In this document: positions 9,241 through 18,822 of the stretch, one piece after another
Position numbering within the stretch: the stretch's first letter is position 1
Layout of the letters: each line of letters opens with the position of its first letter
NCBI RefSeq assembly: GCF_037126465.1
Contig: NC_088205.1
Coordinates: 31,107,482 to 31,171,481 of the forward strand
From: Ornithodoros turicata
Lineage: Eukaryota > Arthropoda > Arachnida > Ixodida > Argasidae
Reading direction: 5' to 3'
Length of the DNA stretch: 64,000 nt
Notes under the pieces: model-generated
Database searches by the model: none
What the model saw: only the letters and a program-made list of their open reading frames with translations
What the model was told of the DNA's origin: nothing
Position numbers and translations under genes: made by a program

Positions 9241-10286
9241 CAGGGGAAGGTGGGGTAAGATGAGACAGAAATTTGCAATTGCACTTTTTTCGTATTTTCT
9301 TAAAAAAAATCTAGCCATAGGCACATTCTCAGGGGTCTAGAGCTTCTGACCTGTAAATGCAGAACGGACGTAGTCGGTCTAAAATAAACATAGAACAAGA
9401 ACGCAAAAAAAAAAAAAAGCAGATTGTCTCATCTTGCCCCAACCCTCGGGGCAAGACGAGACATTGCGTGGGGAAAGACGAGACACGCCGTGGTAATGAG
9501 CTATACAAATTAGTATTTGCATTCCAAGCGGACAAAGTAAAGCCCGTGGGCCCCTACACAACCCCCCTGAGCCCATCGCCCGCATGATGTGCAATAAAAC
9601 CACACAGAACCCGGCTATTTTGCTCCACCGTCCTTTGCAAGCAAGGCATCGCCAGTCTGATGTGCCACTGGTCGCTCGTTTTTGCGCGCGCCTCTGATTT
9701 GTTGGAAATATCCTAGGAAACAGGAACATTTGCTGGAAAATGCTAGACGATATGAAAAAACGAACGACGAAAAAAAAAGAAATCTCTGAGGAACAAGCTT
9801 AAAGCCAACTAAAAGTTGACTTGTCTGTTTCTAAGTTATATTAAATTTAAATTATATTAAATTGTCGCGTCTTACCCCGTGCATATCATCGGATGCATTA
9901 ATTTTTCTGTTCAAAACCGGATAACCAAGAGTGTCCATATTTTGCACATATCTAGATGAATTAATAAAGAAATAGGATGTGAACTTACACTGACAGAATA
10001 AGCCTGCGAAACGCTGCTGCACAGATAATAAGAAAAAGGACTACAGAAAATCGCGCCTCTCTGGCGGGCCTCCACATTCGTGGCAGAAGTAACTGTGTTT
10101 TTTTCTCTCTCTCTCTTCAACGCATACACCAATCCGGACAATTCTCACGAGCAATAAAGCAGACATGCAGAGCCACCTATGAGTGAAGTTTCTAGCGCAT
10201 GGAGCAACGCGTCTCTGAGACAGGCAGCGTCGAGAAAAAAATGTCGCGTCTTGCCCCGCGTCTCATCTTGCCCCATCTTTCCCTAC
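9241..10286. mobile_element. Non-autonomous DNA transposon with GGGGCAAGATGAGAC ends
   Basis: The left end GGGGAAGGTGGGGTAAGATG (9243 on) is mirrored at the right end (10259-10285), whose reverse complement reads TAGGGAAAGATGGGGCAAGA. Variants of GGGGCAAGAYGAGACA recur inside at 9426-9485, 9865 and 10241 in both orientations. The interior of about 1 kb holds no transposase. The superfamily is not clear to me, and no target duplication was defined. Confidence 0.65.
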
Positions 10287-10331
10287 ATATGGACAAAAAT
10301 CGTTTGCTGGGGGTCATGCATACTCAGTTGG

Positions 10332-10779
10332 GCAGAAGCAGCTTTAAAGGAGCATGGAAGTGATATTTAACATCGCTCGAAACCCTGCTTCATCTTCACC
10401 ATGCAAAATTTTTTCGCTCTGCGGTGCATTGTCCCTGCGCAATAAAGCAGTCGAGAAACACGAGACCCGCGTGACGCAGAAACTGCTCAGTGCCTTTCTT
10501 TTTTCTTCTTCTTCTTCTTGGCTCACGCGCCGCTTATACATGCTTGAGCTGTGCCGTTGGACGTCACTGGTCACGTGCAGGAGCCCGTGATACGTCACGA
10601 CGTCTTCTCCGTTCGCCGATGCGTTCTTTGCACGTGGAGATGATTTTTTAAAGGTGCGCGGAACAGAGCCTTGCGCTCATCGCTCTTTCGCGGGAGCTCA
10701 TTTTATTCGTTGCAGAAGACGCCGCTGCGAAAACAAAAATATTTTGGGGGTCCTTCCATGCTCCTAAAGTAATGCTGCC
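10332..10779. mobile_element. Probable MITE with TTTAAAGGAGCATGGAAG ends
   Basis: The sequence at 10336-10360 (AGCTTTAAAGGAGCATGGAA) is imperfectly repeated in reverse complement at 10753-10778 (CCTTCCATGCTCCTAAAGTA). The interior contains a (TTC)n stretch and no gene. Its right end is carried along into the duplicated LINE-H block that follows. Confidence 0.5.
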
Positions 10780-11284
10780 AGGCAATAGCCGCGTTTGCAT
10801 GAACTCGACAGGAGTCGGTATGGATATATCTGGGGACAAATCTGCAGCTCTCGTCAGGCATATGCATCGCCATCAGCTTTTTCTTGCTGGCTCGCCGATC
10901 AAGCAGGTGAAACATCACAGGTGTCTGGGCGTCGTCCTCGACTGCAACTTGTCCTGGAATAAACGGATTGATCACCTTGACAAAAAGGTTCAGCGGTGGA
11001 CCTCCGTCATTCGTCATTTTGCTGGCGCCAAGTGGGCTATCGATGAGCAATCACTCCTGGCTGTTCATAAGGCTCTTGTTCGTGGTACACTTGCGTATTG
11101 CCGTCCTGTTCTTCATGGCATTTCTGAGACACAAGTTCAGCGGCTTCGGTGCTTCCCTGCACGCATCCTGAGGATCTGTCTTGGCGTCCCCAGAGCTGCA
11201 GAAATGTGGATGGTCATAGCCGAAGCTCATGAAATACCAATTGAAGTCCTCAGGACGACGGAGACTGTACGTCACTATTTACGC
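10742..11284 (+). pseudogene. LINE family H fragment, copy 1 (post-RT region of ORF2)
   Basis: The frame encodes RCLGVVLDCNLSWNKRIDHL, VIRHFAGAKWAIDEQSLL and HKALVRGTLAYCRPVL, the thumb and linker region after the reverse-transcriptase core in I/R1-type LINEs. Bases 10742-11205 are nearly identical to 11958-12420. After 11284 the sequence jumps without a natural end into the inside of a mariner, so this copy is the left half of a rearranged tandem duplicate. Confidence 0.75.
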
Positions 11285-11538
11285 ATTCTTCTGTGAATTT
11301 CAGATGACTTTACGTCTTCATTCAGGAGAAACTTCATGACAATTCGCTGTTCGATGTGCGCGCTCACCTCGTTGTCGGCCATCTTTTCCAGCACGTGTCT
11401 TCTGTTTTGCACAAACTTTGGACCACCACGTGGTGAACGCGGAGGCCTGTCGCGTGTGAAAATGATGAAAATGAAGTAGCGCGAGCCATTTGTACACTCA
11501 GGAGACAGAAAGTCCCGGTTTGACTTGAACACCCCTCG
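11285..11538 (-). pseudogene. Mariner 5' fragment (duplicate of 14874-15127)
   Basis: The minus strand reads the start of the same mariner transposase seen at 14263-15127: VSAHIEQRIVMKFLLNEDVK then a short out-of-register tail. It keeps one terminal inverted repeat, at 11538, followed by TA. It is a duplicated piece, not an independent insertion, because the flanks on the right are also duplicated. Confidence 0.75.
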
Positions 11539-11738
11539 TACTATCTCCATCAGTTACGACGCACCCGCGTGTGTGGTATCTCATTTGCGTGTGTCATATG
11601 TGTGCGAGTGTGTATGCCTCATCGTTTTCATCGTCATCCCACTCATATATTAACCCACATGCATTGAGGTATTATACCGCAATTGTTGCGGTGAGTCACC
11701 TCATCCCGTCGTCATTCATGTACTTGTAGTTGTTGTTG

Positions 11739-11957
11739 TTGACAGAAGTGGGTCGAGTTGACCTGTCGAGTCAACACGCTCATTTAAACGCTGTCGTGTC
11801 GAGTTGACACCGCGTCGAGTACGGTCGAGTGAACCCGACAGCAGGGGGTGGGTTGGCTCGCTCGACTCGACATGTAGGTGCACGTAAACGCGGTCGGGTC
11901 CAGTTGAGCACTCGCTTCGTGTGCACGACTCGACTCGACGCGGGGCGTCGCTGCGGG
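11739..11957. repeat. Truncated copy of the GTCGAGTTGAC-rich element
   Basis: This is nearly identical to 15326-15545, including the words GGTCGAGTTGAC and GTAAACGCGGTCGGGTC. It ends abruptly at GCTGCG, where the second LINE-H copy begins. It belongs to the same duplicated block as the mariner fragment to its left. Confidence 0.7.
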
Positions 11958-13092
11958 GGGTCCTTCCATGCTCCTAAAGTAATGCTGCCAGGCAATAGCC
12001 GCGTTTGCATGAACTCGACAGGAGTCGGTATGGATATATCTGGGGACAAATCTGCAGCTCTCGTCAGGCATATGCATCGCCATCAGCTTTTTCTTGCTGG
12101 CTCGCCGATCAAGCAGGTGAAACATCACAGGTGTCTGGGCGTCGTCCTCGACTGCAACTTGTCCTGGAATAAACGGATTGATCACCTTGACAAAAAGGTT
12201 CAGCGGTGGACCTCCGTCATTCGTCATTTTGCTGGCGCCAAGTGGGCTATCGATGAGCAATCACTCCTGGCTGTTCATAAGGCTCTTGTTCGTGGTACAC
12301 TTGCGTATTGCCGTCCTGTTCTTCATGGCATTTCTGAGACACAAGTTCAGTGGCTTCGGTGCTTCCCTGCACGCATCCTGAGGATCTGTCTTGGCGTGCC
12401 CAGAGCTCTGTGGAGGACTGTACGTCACTATTTACGCCTTATAGTTCATCACCGTCCTCACCCATTGGTAGCAAAACTTAATGCGAAGCAGTGCGCAAGC
12501 AGAGCAACCTCTACAAATCATTGCGGAAGCAAAGCCTAAATTTCCCTCGTTTGTAGTAAAGCCAACAGTGTCTTCGTTTCCCCCGTGGTCTCTCTCACTG
12601 CCCTCGATCTCCCTCGGCATTCCGGGAATCAACGATGAAAAAAGCAAGTGCCATCGTCAGTCCTTCGCCAGATGTCATTGGACATGATGTTAAGCGTATA
12701 CGCTGAGCACACTGTCGTCTACACCGACGGGTCCTCTACACCTGCAAGTTCATCGGCCGCCTTCGTTATTCCATCGGTCCAGGTGTCTCACGGGTATCGC
12801 CTGGCACACTCCACTTCCTCAACGTCCGCAGAGCTTTACGGCATCTTGTCGTTCTTGCGGTAGGCTGTGCGCGAGACTGCGAATGTGGGTGGTATACAAG
12901 GACTCCAGGGCAGGCCTGCAGGGCAACATGGGTGCGCGACGTACATTAGCTCCAACTGTCACCGACATCCTCAGCGACGTTCAGCGTCTGCGCGACGTAG
13001 GTCACTCCATCACTTTTCAGTGGATCCCAGATCACTGTGGACTAAGCGGAAATGTAGAGGCTGACCTGCCAGACAATGCCAGGCGGTGATAC
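11958..13092 (+). pseudogene. LINE family H, copy 2: RT thumb to RNase H
   Basis: After the thumb region shared with copy 1, the reading frames at 12648-13089 encode an RNase H domain: VVYTDGSSTPASS (first Asp), TSAELYGILSFL (Glu), VVYKDSRAG (Asp) and WIPDHCGLSGNVEADL (His and last Asp). Such a domain is typical of I, R1 and related LINEs. There are several frameshifts and stops, for example after SFLR near 12863. The copy is interrupted at 13093-13795 by a family-A insertion and continues at 13796. Confidence 0.75.
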
Positions 13093-13134
13093 CGAATATG
13101 TTGACCCATGGTGACAGGAGGGGGGTGTCGAGGA

Positions 13135-13795
13135 AGCTTGCCGTTGTTGGCCGCACTCAAGTGGGCGTCGTCACGACTATAGAAAAAAAAAAAGGGGGGG
13201 AGAGGGGAGTTGACGATTTCAAAGTGAGGCACAGGCAGGATGACCGATACCGATGGGACGGAGGCACGCTGTTGATGAGAGGTGCGCTAGTGTGGTCTTT
13301 CCGCGAGGCCCGTTTCTTGAAGAAAGCGCGCGAGGCCGCGAGTTTTTGAAAGTCGCTCTGCATAAGAACCTTCGGGGAAGAGGACGTCTGTCAGTATGCC
13401 ACGCCTGGCGTGGGGAAGATGAGTTTCCCGCATAACATGGTATGCACAGCATTCTGTCAGGATATGTGCGATAGTCTCCGGATGATTGCAGTGATCGCAA
13501 CTGGAGTCCTCCCTGGAGCCGATCTTGAACAGTTGCGAGTTCGTGAACGCGGATCCCGTGCGTAACCGATGGAGCATTGTCTGCATAACACGGGGAAGAT
13601 TTTTCGTGGGAAGAAAGGGTCGATGATTCTGCATGATGTCCTGTATGCCTGGATGACGCACCTCAACTAGCTGTTTGACGACCATGTGCCTATCGGTGTC
13701 TTCCGGAACTGGTAAGGATGGGCTGCAGGATGGTGACAGGAGGGCATTATTGTCGGCGATGATACTGCCAATGACGGCGCAACAATATCGCCGGA
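13135..13795 (-). mobile_element. LINE family A insertion inside LINE H, minus strand
   Basis: This is the longest family-A copy. The minus strand encodes VKQLVEVRHPGIQDIMQ, MLHRLRTGSAFTNSQLFKI and the knuckle CDHCNHPETIAHILTEC, then FLQETGLAERPH and a stop near 13287. The 3' untranslated part ends in the family-wide sequence TATAGTCGTGACGACGCC then CCAACAACGGC, and a C-rich tail at 13115-13137 (G-rich on the plus strand). It splits LINE H, which resumes at 13796. Confidence 0.8.
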
Positions 13796-14240
13796 ACATT
13801 ACAGACAGGTCCTCGTTACACGCCGTAGATCCAACTCTGTCGTTTTCCCTCCCAGGCCGTTTGCCCCGCTGTCCCCCCCCCTTTTTTTGCATCGACTTCG
13901 CCTCAATGTGGCTTTCACCCCGCAGTTCAGACACAGACTAGGGTATGCTTCAACCAGCTCGTGTTCCGACTGCGGCATGGTGGCAATCATTCAACACGTC
14001 CTCATCGACTGCCCTCTATACAGTTCGGCGAGAGCAATGCTCCAGTCCCAACTGACTCGTATAAACAACAGGCCGCTCAGCCTTGCCGCAATCTTGGGTC
14101 CTTGTTCTAAGCCTGTGCAGCACCGTCAATGCCTGCGTTCATTCAATCTGTTCTTGACGTCTACTAGCCTGGTTGAATTGCTCTGACCTCAGAGCTTTTG
14201 CCATGAATGCGGAGGTATCATTTTCACAGCACTACATCTC
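13796..14240 (+). pseudogene. LINE family H, copy 2 continued: C-terminal knuckle and 3' end
   Basis: The sequence after the family-A insertion matches the corresponding part of the LINE-H copy at 42640-43030. It encodes HRLRLNVAFTPQFRHRLGYA and CSDCGMVAIIQHVLIDCPLY, a CCHC knuckle, ending SFNLFLTSTSLVELL and a stop at 14186. A frame change and a C run at 13874-13882 damage the join just upstream. Confidence 0.75.
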
Positions 14241-14262
14241 CGGTGGCCGACCACATGAACTA

Positions 14263-15127
14263 CGAGGGCCGTTCAAGTCAAACCGGGACTTTTCATTTTT
14301 GGCAAAAGTAAAATGAACTTAGAGGCGAGAAATTTGTTTTATTTTTCAACTTAATCTCCAGCTGCACTAATGCACTTCTCCCAGCGTTTCACGAGGGCTT
14401 GGATGCCAGCAGCGTAGAAATCCTTACCGGCGCGTAGCAACCATGATCGGACCGCATTCTTAACCTCGTCGTCGCAGCTGAAGTGGTAGGCCCCAAGGAA
14501 CGCCTTCAGTGGACCGAAGAGATAGAAATGGCTGGGGGCGAGGTCTGGACTGTAAGGGGGATGTGGCAGCAACTCAAAGCCAAGTTCCTGTAAGGTGCCT
14601 GTCGTGAGATGTGCGGTATGCTGGCGTGCATTGTCCTGTAGGAGGAAGACTCCTTTGGTGACAAGGCCCGGCTTTTCGAAACTGGAGGTCTTCATGAATG
14701 ACAGTGTTCAACGTTGGAACGTTCAAAGTTGGATGTTCTCAGGAACTCTGAAACTGGGCTCTGAGCCGTCCCGGCCGGGATCGTGCTGCACTGATGTACG
14801 GCCGTCTCGGAACCGTTCGCACCACTCAAACGCTTTGCTGCGGCTAAGTGTATCGTGGTCATACTGAGCCTGAAGTCTTCTGTGAATTTCAGATGACTTT
14901 ACGTCTTCATTCAGGAGAAACTTCATGACAATTCGCTGTTCGATGTGCGCGCTCACCTCGTTGTCGGCCATCTTTTCCAGCACGTGTCTTCTGTTTTGCA
15001 CAAACTTTGGACCACCACGTGGTGAACGCGGAGGCCTGTCGCGTGTGAAAATGATGAAAATGAAGTAGCGCGAGCCATTTGTACACTCAGGAGACAGAAA
15101 GTCCCGGTTTGACTTGAACACCCCTCG
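14263..15127 (-). mobile_element. Mariner transposon, internally deleted, catalytic Asp lost
   Basis: Terminal inverted repeats (CGAGGGCCGTTCAAGTCAAA at the left, CGAGGGGTGTTCAAGTCAAA read inward from the right) are flanked by TA on both sides. The minus strand encodes the N-terminal helix-turn-helix part (SAHIEQRIVMKFLLNEDVKS) at 15139-14723 and the C-terminal catalytic part (FLLQDNARQHTA ... YSPDLAPSHFYLF) at 14695-14351. The first catalytic region is missing: the element is 865 bp against about 1.3 kb usual. The third catalytic Asp of the DD34D triad is His in APSH. It cannot be active. Confidence 0.85.
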
Positions 15128-15330
15128 TACTATCTCCATCAGTTACGACGCACCCGCGTGTGTGATATCTCATTTGCGTGTGTCATATGTGTGTGAGTGT
15201 GTATGCCTCATCTTTTTCATCGTCATCCCACTCATATATTAACCCACATGCATTGAGGTATTATACCGCAATTGTTGCGGTGAGTCACCTCATCCCGTCG
15301 TCATTCATGTACTTGTAGTTGTTGTTGTTG

Positions 15331-15630
15331 ACAGAAGTGGGTCGAGTTGACCTGTCCAGTCAACACGCTCATTTAAACGCTGTCGGGTCGAGTTGACACC
15401 GCGTCGAGTACGGTCGAGTGAACCCGACAGCAGGGGGTGGGTTGGCTCGCTCGACTCGACATGTAGGTGCACGTAAACGCGGTCGGGTCCAGTTGAGCAC
15501 TCGCTTCGTGTGCACGACTCGACTCGACGCGGGGCGTCGCTGCGATCGCCTCCCGTAGGAGCGAGTTCATGTAAACAGCGTCGGGTCGAGTTCAACTTGA
15601 CTCGACAGGCAACTCGACCCGCTCTGTCGA
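15331..15630. mobile_element. MITE-like element rich in GTCGAGTTGAC and GTAAACGCGG
   Basis: The left end GACAGAAGTGGGTCGAGTTG is imperfectly mirrored at 15602-15630 (CGACAGGCAACTCGACCCGC). Inside, variants of CATGTAAACGCGGTCGGGTC recur at 15369, 15472, 15568 and 15634. There is no coding region. A truncated duplicate lies at 11739-11957. Element type and target duplication are unclear. Confidence 0.5.
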
Positions 15631-15639
15631 CTTCATGTA

Positions 15640-16318
15640 AACGCGGCTAGTATCAGTGCACTCATAAAAGAAGGCTAATTCACACGTAACAAAGTCGTTT
15701 GAACATCTACAAACAACAACAACTTTGTATTAATGATGATTGATCGCGACAGGTGACCCTTCACCCCGTTGCTCGCGGTAATGTGATGAAAATATAATGC
15801 TGATCCTCGCAGTGAGGACAGAATTCCAACATTGTCCAGAAAGGTTAGGTAACGCTTTTAAGGCAAAGCGTTAGTAGCTATTTGACCATGGATCAAGTTA
15901 TTTCGTCATCGTGACAGGGCGAGAGTGTAGCTGATTTCCAGATTTTCCAAGTCACCACAGTGACAGCGTCTTGGAGAACCCACCTGTCGCAAGCCGCAAA
16001 ACCACTGAGCAGTAAAAGCGACATTATGTCGCGTTCAATCAATTAGTGCAGCATCCTGACGAGAGGTATATCGTGGCATCCAGAGAGCGAGCACTGGATC
16101 TACTCTTGCAAGCATAGATGTGTAAGAAATGTCAGTTGTCCACTGGCGGTAATCTAGGGTTGCCACTAAGCGACGAAAAATGGAACGACGGTCATTCCTC
16201 AGCGCAGCAATAGTGGTCCGTCTGGTAAGGAAAAGAGCTGTTTCTGCGCCGTTGACTTTCTACATGACCCTACACGATACCCCAAGACATCTGTTTTTGA
16301 TGAAACGCAGCTACTTAC
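15640..16318. other. Intron sequence, no gene seen
   Basis: This is intronic DNA between the duplicated transposon block and the next receptor exon. I recognise no repeat or ORF of interest. Confidence 0.5.
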
Positions 16319-16387
16319 AATTCCTTAAGAGAGGGAAGCGTGGAGAGTGCCTCCGGCAGATCCATTAGTCGATTGTAGCTCAGGTCA
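16319..16387 (-). CDS. rk: LGR receptor exon: one leucine-rich repeat
   Basis: The 69-base exon lies between TTTGTTTCAG and GTAAGTAG. It encodes a single 23-residue repeat, DLSYNRLMDLPEALS then LPSLKEL. The LPSLKEL ending is the same as in LGR4/5/6 at this repeat. The downstream intron (9100-16318) carries the duplicated LINE/mariner block. Confidence 0.85.
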
Positions 16388-16911
16388 CTGAAACAAAACT
16401 GAATTTACTTACCATACACGATATGAACATATGTACTGCTTGTGTTTCGACACATGTAACCCTTTCTTTATCAACTTTAGTGAAATCCTACCAGTATAGA
16501 CTCTCATATGCATGCAGATGCTTTTGGGAGAGAATGCTTTTTAGGCATGGGAAAGGCATAAAGAAAACAACTGCATGTGCACACATTCAAAGAAGAGACT
16601 CGCCTCCCCTTTATTCTGCCCCATTTTTTACATTCAAACTCAAACTCAAAGAAACCTATAGCCAACCACCATTTCGAATTGTTGTATATCCTTTCTCTCC
16701 TGAGTTGTTGGAAATTGTAGCCGTATAGCCTCTTTGTGACACTTTGCGTTTATGTTAATGGTACAGCGAAGCATAATACTCGCGCACTCCTCAAATAAGA
16801 ACTGATATTGCGATTTCATTGTGCGCAATGGCTGTCCTTCAGCGTGGATTCGATTGGATTTTTAAAAATTCAACCGAATCCTTGAGCGTGTCATTTGGTG
16901 AAGTCCAATTT
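16388..16911. other. Intron sequence, no gene seen
   Basis: AT-rich intronic DNA with a short (CTCAAA) repeat near 16637-16652. No coding or mobile feature was recognised. Confidence 0.4.
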
Positions 16912-17168
16912 GTACACTTTAAAAACAGAACTTCAATGTATAGCACGCTGTGCGCCAACCATTGCCACAAATTATAGGGTTATCGCTTCTGATTCGAAGA
17001 GAGACGGGAGCGTACGCCTCTTTGGGGGCAATTTGGATATATGGTAATTTCCACAAAAAGGCGTACGCCCCCTGTCTGTTCGAATCAGAAGCAAATATAA
17101 CCCTATTATTCGTGGCAGTGGTTGGCGCGCAGCGTGCTATGCGTTGAAGCTCTGTTTTTAAAGTGTAC
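16912..17168. mobile_element. Fold-back MITE of the GGCGTACGCC family (copy 1)
   Basis: The left end GTACACTTTAAAAACAGA is perfectly mirrored at 17151-17168, and the two arms remain complementary inward (CTTCAATG...AGCACGCTG against CAGCGTGCTATGCGTTGAAG). The inner arms carry the palindrome GGCGTACGCC (near 17060) and a variant, GCGTACGCC (near 17012). About 257 bp, no ORF. It sits in the receptor intron. Confidence 0.8.
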
Positions 17169-17362
17169 TAAGCCGACGAATTGAGTCAGCTGGTATCTTT
17201 CCTTAATGGACATGGTGAAGCCGAGCAGTTGACAAGACGAAGGATCACGTGGACAAGCGCTAGTTGGCCCTGTGTTCCTCCGTCTTTCGGCTTCACCATA
17301 TAAATTTCGGAAGTTAAGTTTCTTGTGCACAGGTACGTAATGTCTGATCCCTGCTCACTTAC

Positions 17363-17434
17363 ACTGCCTGTAAAGACCGGAGTCCGCGAAAAGCGTCAGG
17401 ATCGATGTTTCGTATCTCGTTCTTGCGCAGGATT
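17363..17434 (-). CDS. rk: LGR receptor exon: one leucine-rich repeat
   Basis: This 72-base exon lies between an acceptor (CTTCCTCATCAG) and a donor (GTAAGTGAG). It encodes one 24-residue repeat, ILRKNEIRNIDPDAF then GLRSLQAV. It is exactly one repeat long with the common split-codon phase. Confidence 0.85.
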
Positions 17435-17498
17435 CTGATGAGGAAGAAACAAAAAGGAAATTAGCACTGGTAAACACGTCGCATATATTTCCACTCAC

Positions 17499-17570
17499 AG
17501 CACTTCCAGTTTCGAAGCGTTCCCAAATGCAGCAGCCGGCAGATGGTCGATCCTGTTTTCTGCGATGCCG
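17499..17570 (-). CDS. rk: LGR receptor exon: one leucine-rich repeat
   Basis: This 72-base exon is preceded by CATTTTTACAG and followed by GTGAGTGG. It encodes one 24-residue repeat, GIAENRIDHLPAAAF then NASKLEVL. It matches the single-repeat exon that follows the WLD-type repeat in type-B LGRs. Confidence 0.85.
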
Positions 17571-17623
17571 CTGTAAAAATGAGGCATTTGTGGTACTGGG
17601 AAGTACTGAAAGGTGGATCTTAC

Positions 17624-17764
17624 AGGGCCTGCAGGTTGGGCAGAGCATTTAGGCAATCAGTTGGAACGCCAGCGAGTAGGTTGCCATCGAGCCACATCTT
17701 TCGCAGCCGACGCAGGGGTGCCCAGTTGTTACCCAGTGACTGTAGCCGGTTTTTGTTGAGGTGG
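17624..17764 (-). CDS. rk: LGR receptor exon: two leucine-rich repeats (most 5' exon seen)
   Basis: The 141-base exon lies between TTTGTTTCAG and GTAAGATCC. It encodes HLNKNRLQSLGNNW, then LRKMWLDGNLLAGVP and NALPNLQAL. The WLDGN repeat and the NLPTLQAL-like ending align with LGR4/5/6. The exons upstream of it are not visible anywhere to its right in this window, so the 5' intron may exceed 46 kb. Confidence 0.85.
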
Positions 17765-18669
17765 CTGAAACAAATTGTGCAAGACGAATAAAATACGGCA
17801 GCGTAGCTGTCAAACGGATGTACCGATTGGCAAGATTCATCGTGCCCGTCGTCTGCAGAAACGAATTCGTGTATCCCCTTTTGGCCAGTTAGGTGAATAC
17901 AACTTCGCTGTATAACAAGCTCAAAGGTCAAAGCCAACCAGCATTCAGATTGATACGGTTCTCTTTCCTGATTTGCTGAGGGAAGTGGACGTACACCACT
18001 CCTGTAACACCACCACCACCTTGTTACACTCTGTTACACATCGGACACACTCTATAAACTCCAGACTGCGTGGCTCGGATTGCATCTCCGACACATGAGC
18101 ACAATCGCCCAGTTAATCCTGGGCTTCAGTCACTCGTGAACAGAGGGCATAGCCCGCGTTCTCTCCCCAACAAACACAGAGCAATTTGCCATCTCCTAGG
18201 CCATACCCGTGCTTTCCATGAAATCCTCCACCAAAGCAGTGACCCTTAGAGGTTCCCTAAAATTACAGAATAGGTCAGTTGGTACAATACTACACATAAA
18301 ACATGGAGCGAGGCAGACACAGACGACAAGGACCAAGACGACCATGACCAAGGACAAGACGACAAGGAGCTCAAAACCAAAACGCACCAACTCGCCAGAC
18401 AAGGAATTCCCATCGCGCTGCTCTCACTAGAGCATGCCGGGAAATGAACAGGCTGACCACCCCGCAAGGGATGCCACTCAAACCACGCCAGCATTCACAA
18501 CACCTCCAAGCTCGTGCAGATGCTGACGGGTCATACGAACTCGCATCTGGAAATTTTATTCAGAGGAACCAATACGCAACTGGCACAGCAACGCCCCTTT
18601 CCATATCAGCCTTATCAAGAACGACGCCTCGCTCTTACCGCGTCTTCGTATAACACTAAGAATATTTAC
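17765..18669. other. Non-coding stretch with a decayed MITE arm and a possible RNase H scrap
   Basis: Bases 17930-17990 resemble one arm of the GGCGTACGCC MITE family (AGCCAACCA...CTGATTTG). At 18431-18490 the plus strand reads MPGNEQADHPARDAT, like the end of a LINE RNase H domain, but it is short and isolated. A (GAC AAG)-rich stretch lies at 18325-18370. There is no intact gene. Confidence 0.35.
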
Positions 18670-18822
18670 GCCCATTTAGGTGTTGCAGGGGTGTATTTTG
18701 CAATTTACACCCTACAGCCAAAAGCAGAACACCTATCCGGTGCAAAGATGGTGTACTGTACAGTGTACACCCCACAGTCAAAATAGCAACACCTATCTTG
18801 GTGTAAAAATGGTGTGCCGGCT
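18670..18822. repeat. GGTGTAAA-type repeat, copy 1
   Basis: The words GGTGTAAA, GGTGTACTGTACAGTGTACA and TTTACACC recur in alternating orientation every 40-60 bases. The core GTGTACTGTACAGTGTAC is nearly palindromic. It resembles the block at 20425-20640 and is probably a fold-back or tandem repeat family. Confidence 0.5.

Larger units (their letters stand above)
6560..17764 (-). other. rk: Type-B LGR (LGR4/5/6, rickets-like) receptor gene, seven internal exons
   Basis: Seven minus-strand exons (17764-17624, 17570-17499, 17434-17363, 16387-16319, 9099-8956, 8895-8755, 6703-6560) join in one frame into about ten leucine-rich repeats. Every junction splits a codon after its second base and every intron is GT-AG. 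The repeat order, the irregular repeat FPNLNGT in the sixth exon and the following LCR..PKLKML match the ectodomain of LGR4/5/6 and the insect bursicon receptor rickets (LGR2), which sits in the plasma membrane and signals through cAMP in insects. The signal peptide, first repeats, hinge and seven-helix domain are outside the window or unseen. The fourth intron (about 7.2 kb) is swollen by transposons. Confidence 0.85.

Noticed and set aside
13287..13934. One 215-residue minus-strand ORF crossing LINE H and LINE A
   Set aside because: Only its last 160 residues are LINE A; the start is antisense LINE H read through a nested junction, so it is not one gene.
18196..18402. Hydrophobic minus-strand ORF rich in Leu and Val, like a membrane segment
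   Set aside because: It is antisense to a (GACAAGGAC)-type simple stretch, so the hydrophobicity is compositional.
18431..18490. RNase H-like scrap MPGNEQADHPARDAT
   Set aside because: Too short and isolated to call as a LINE; left as a remark only.
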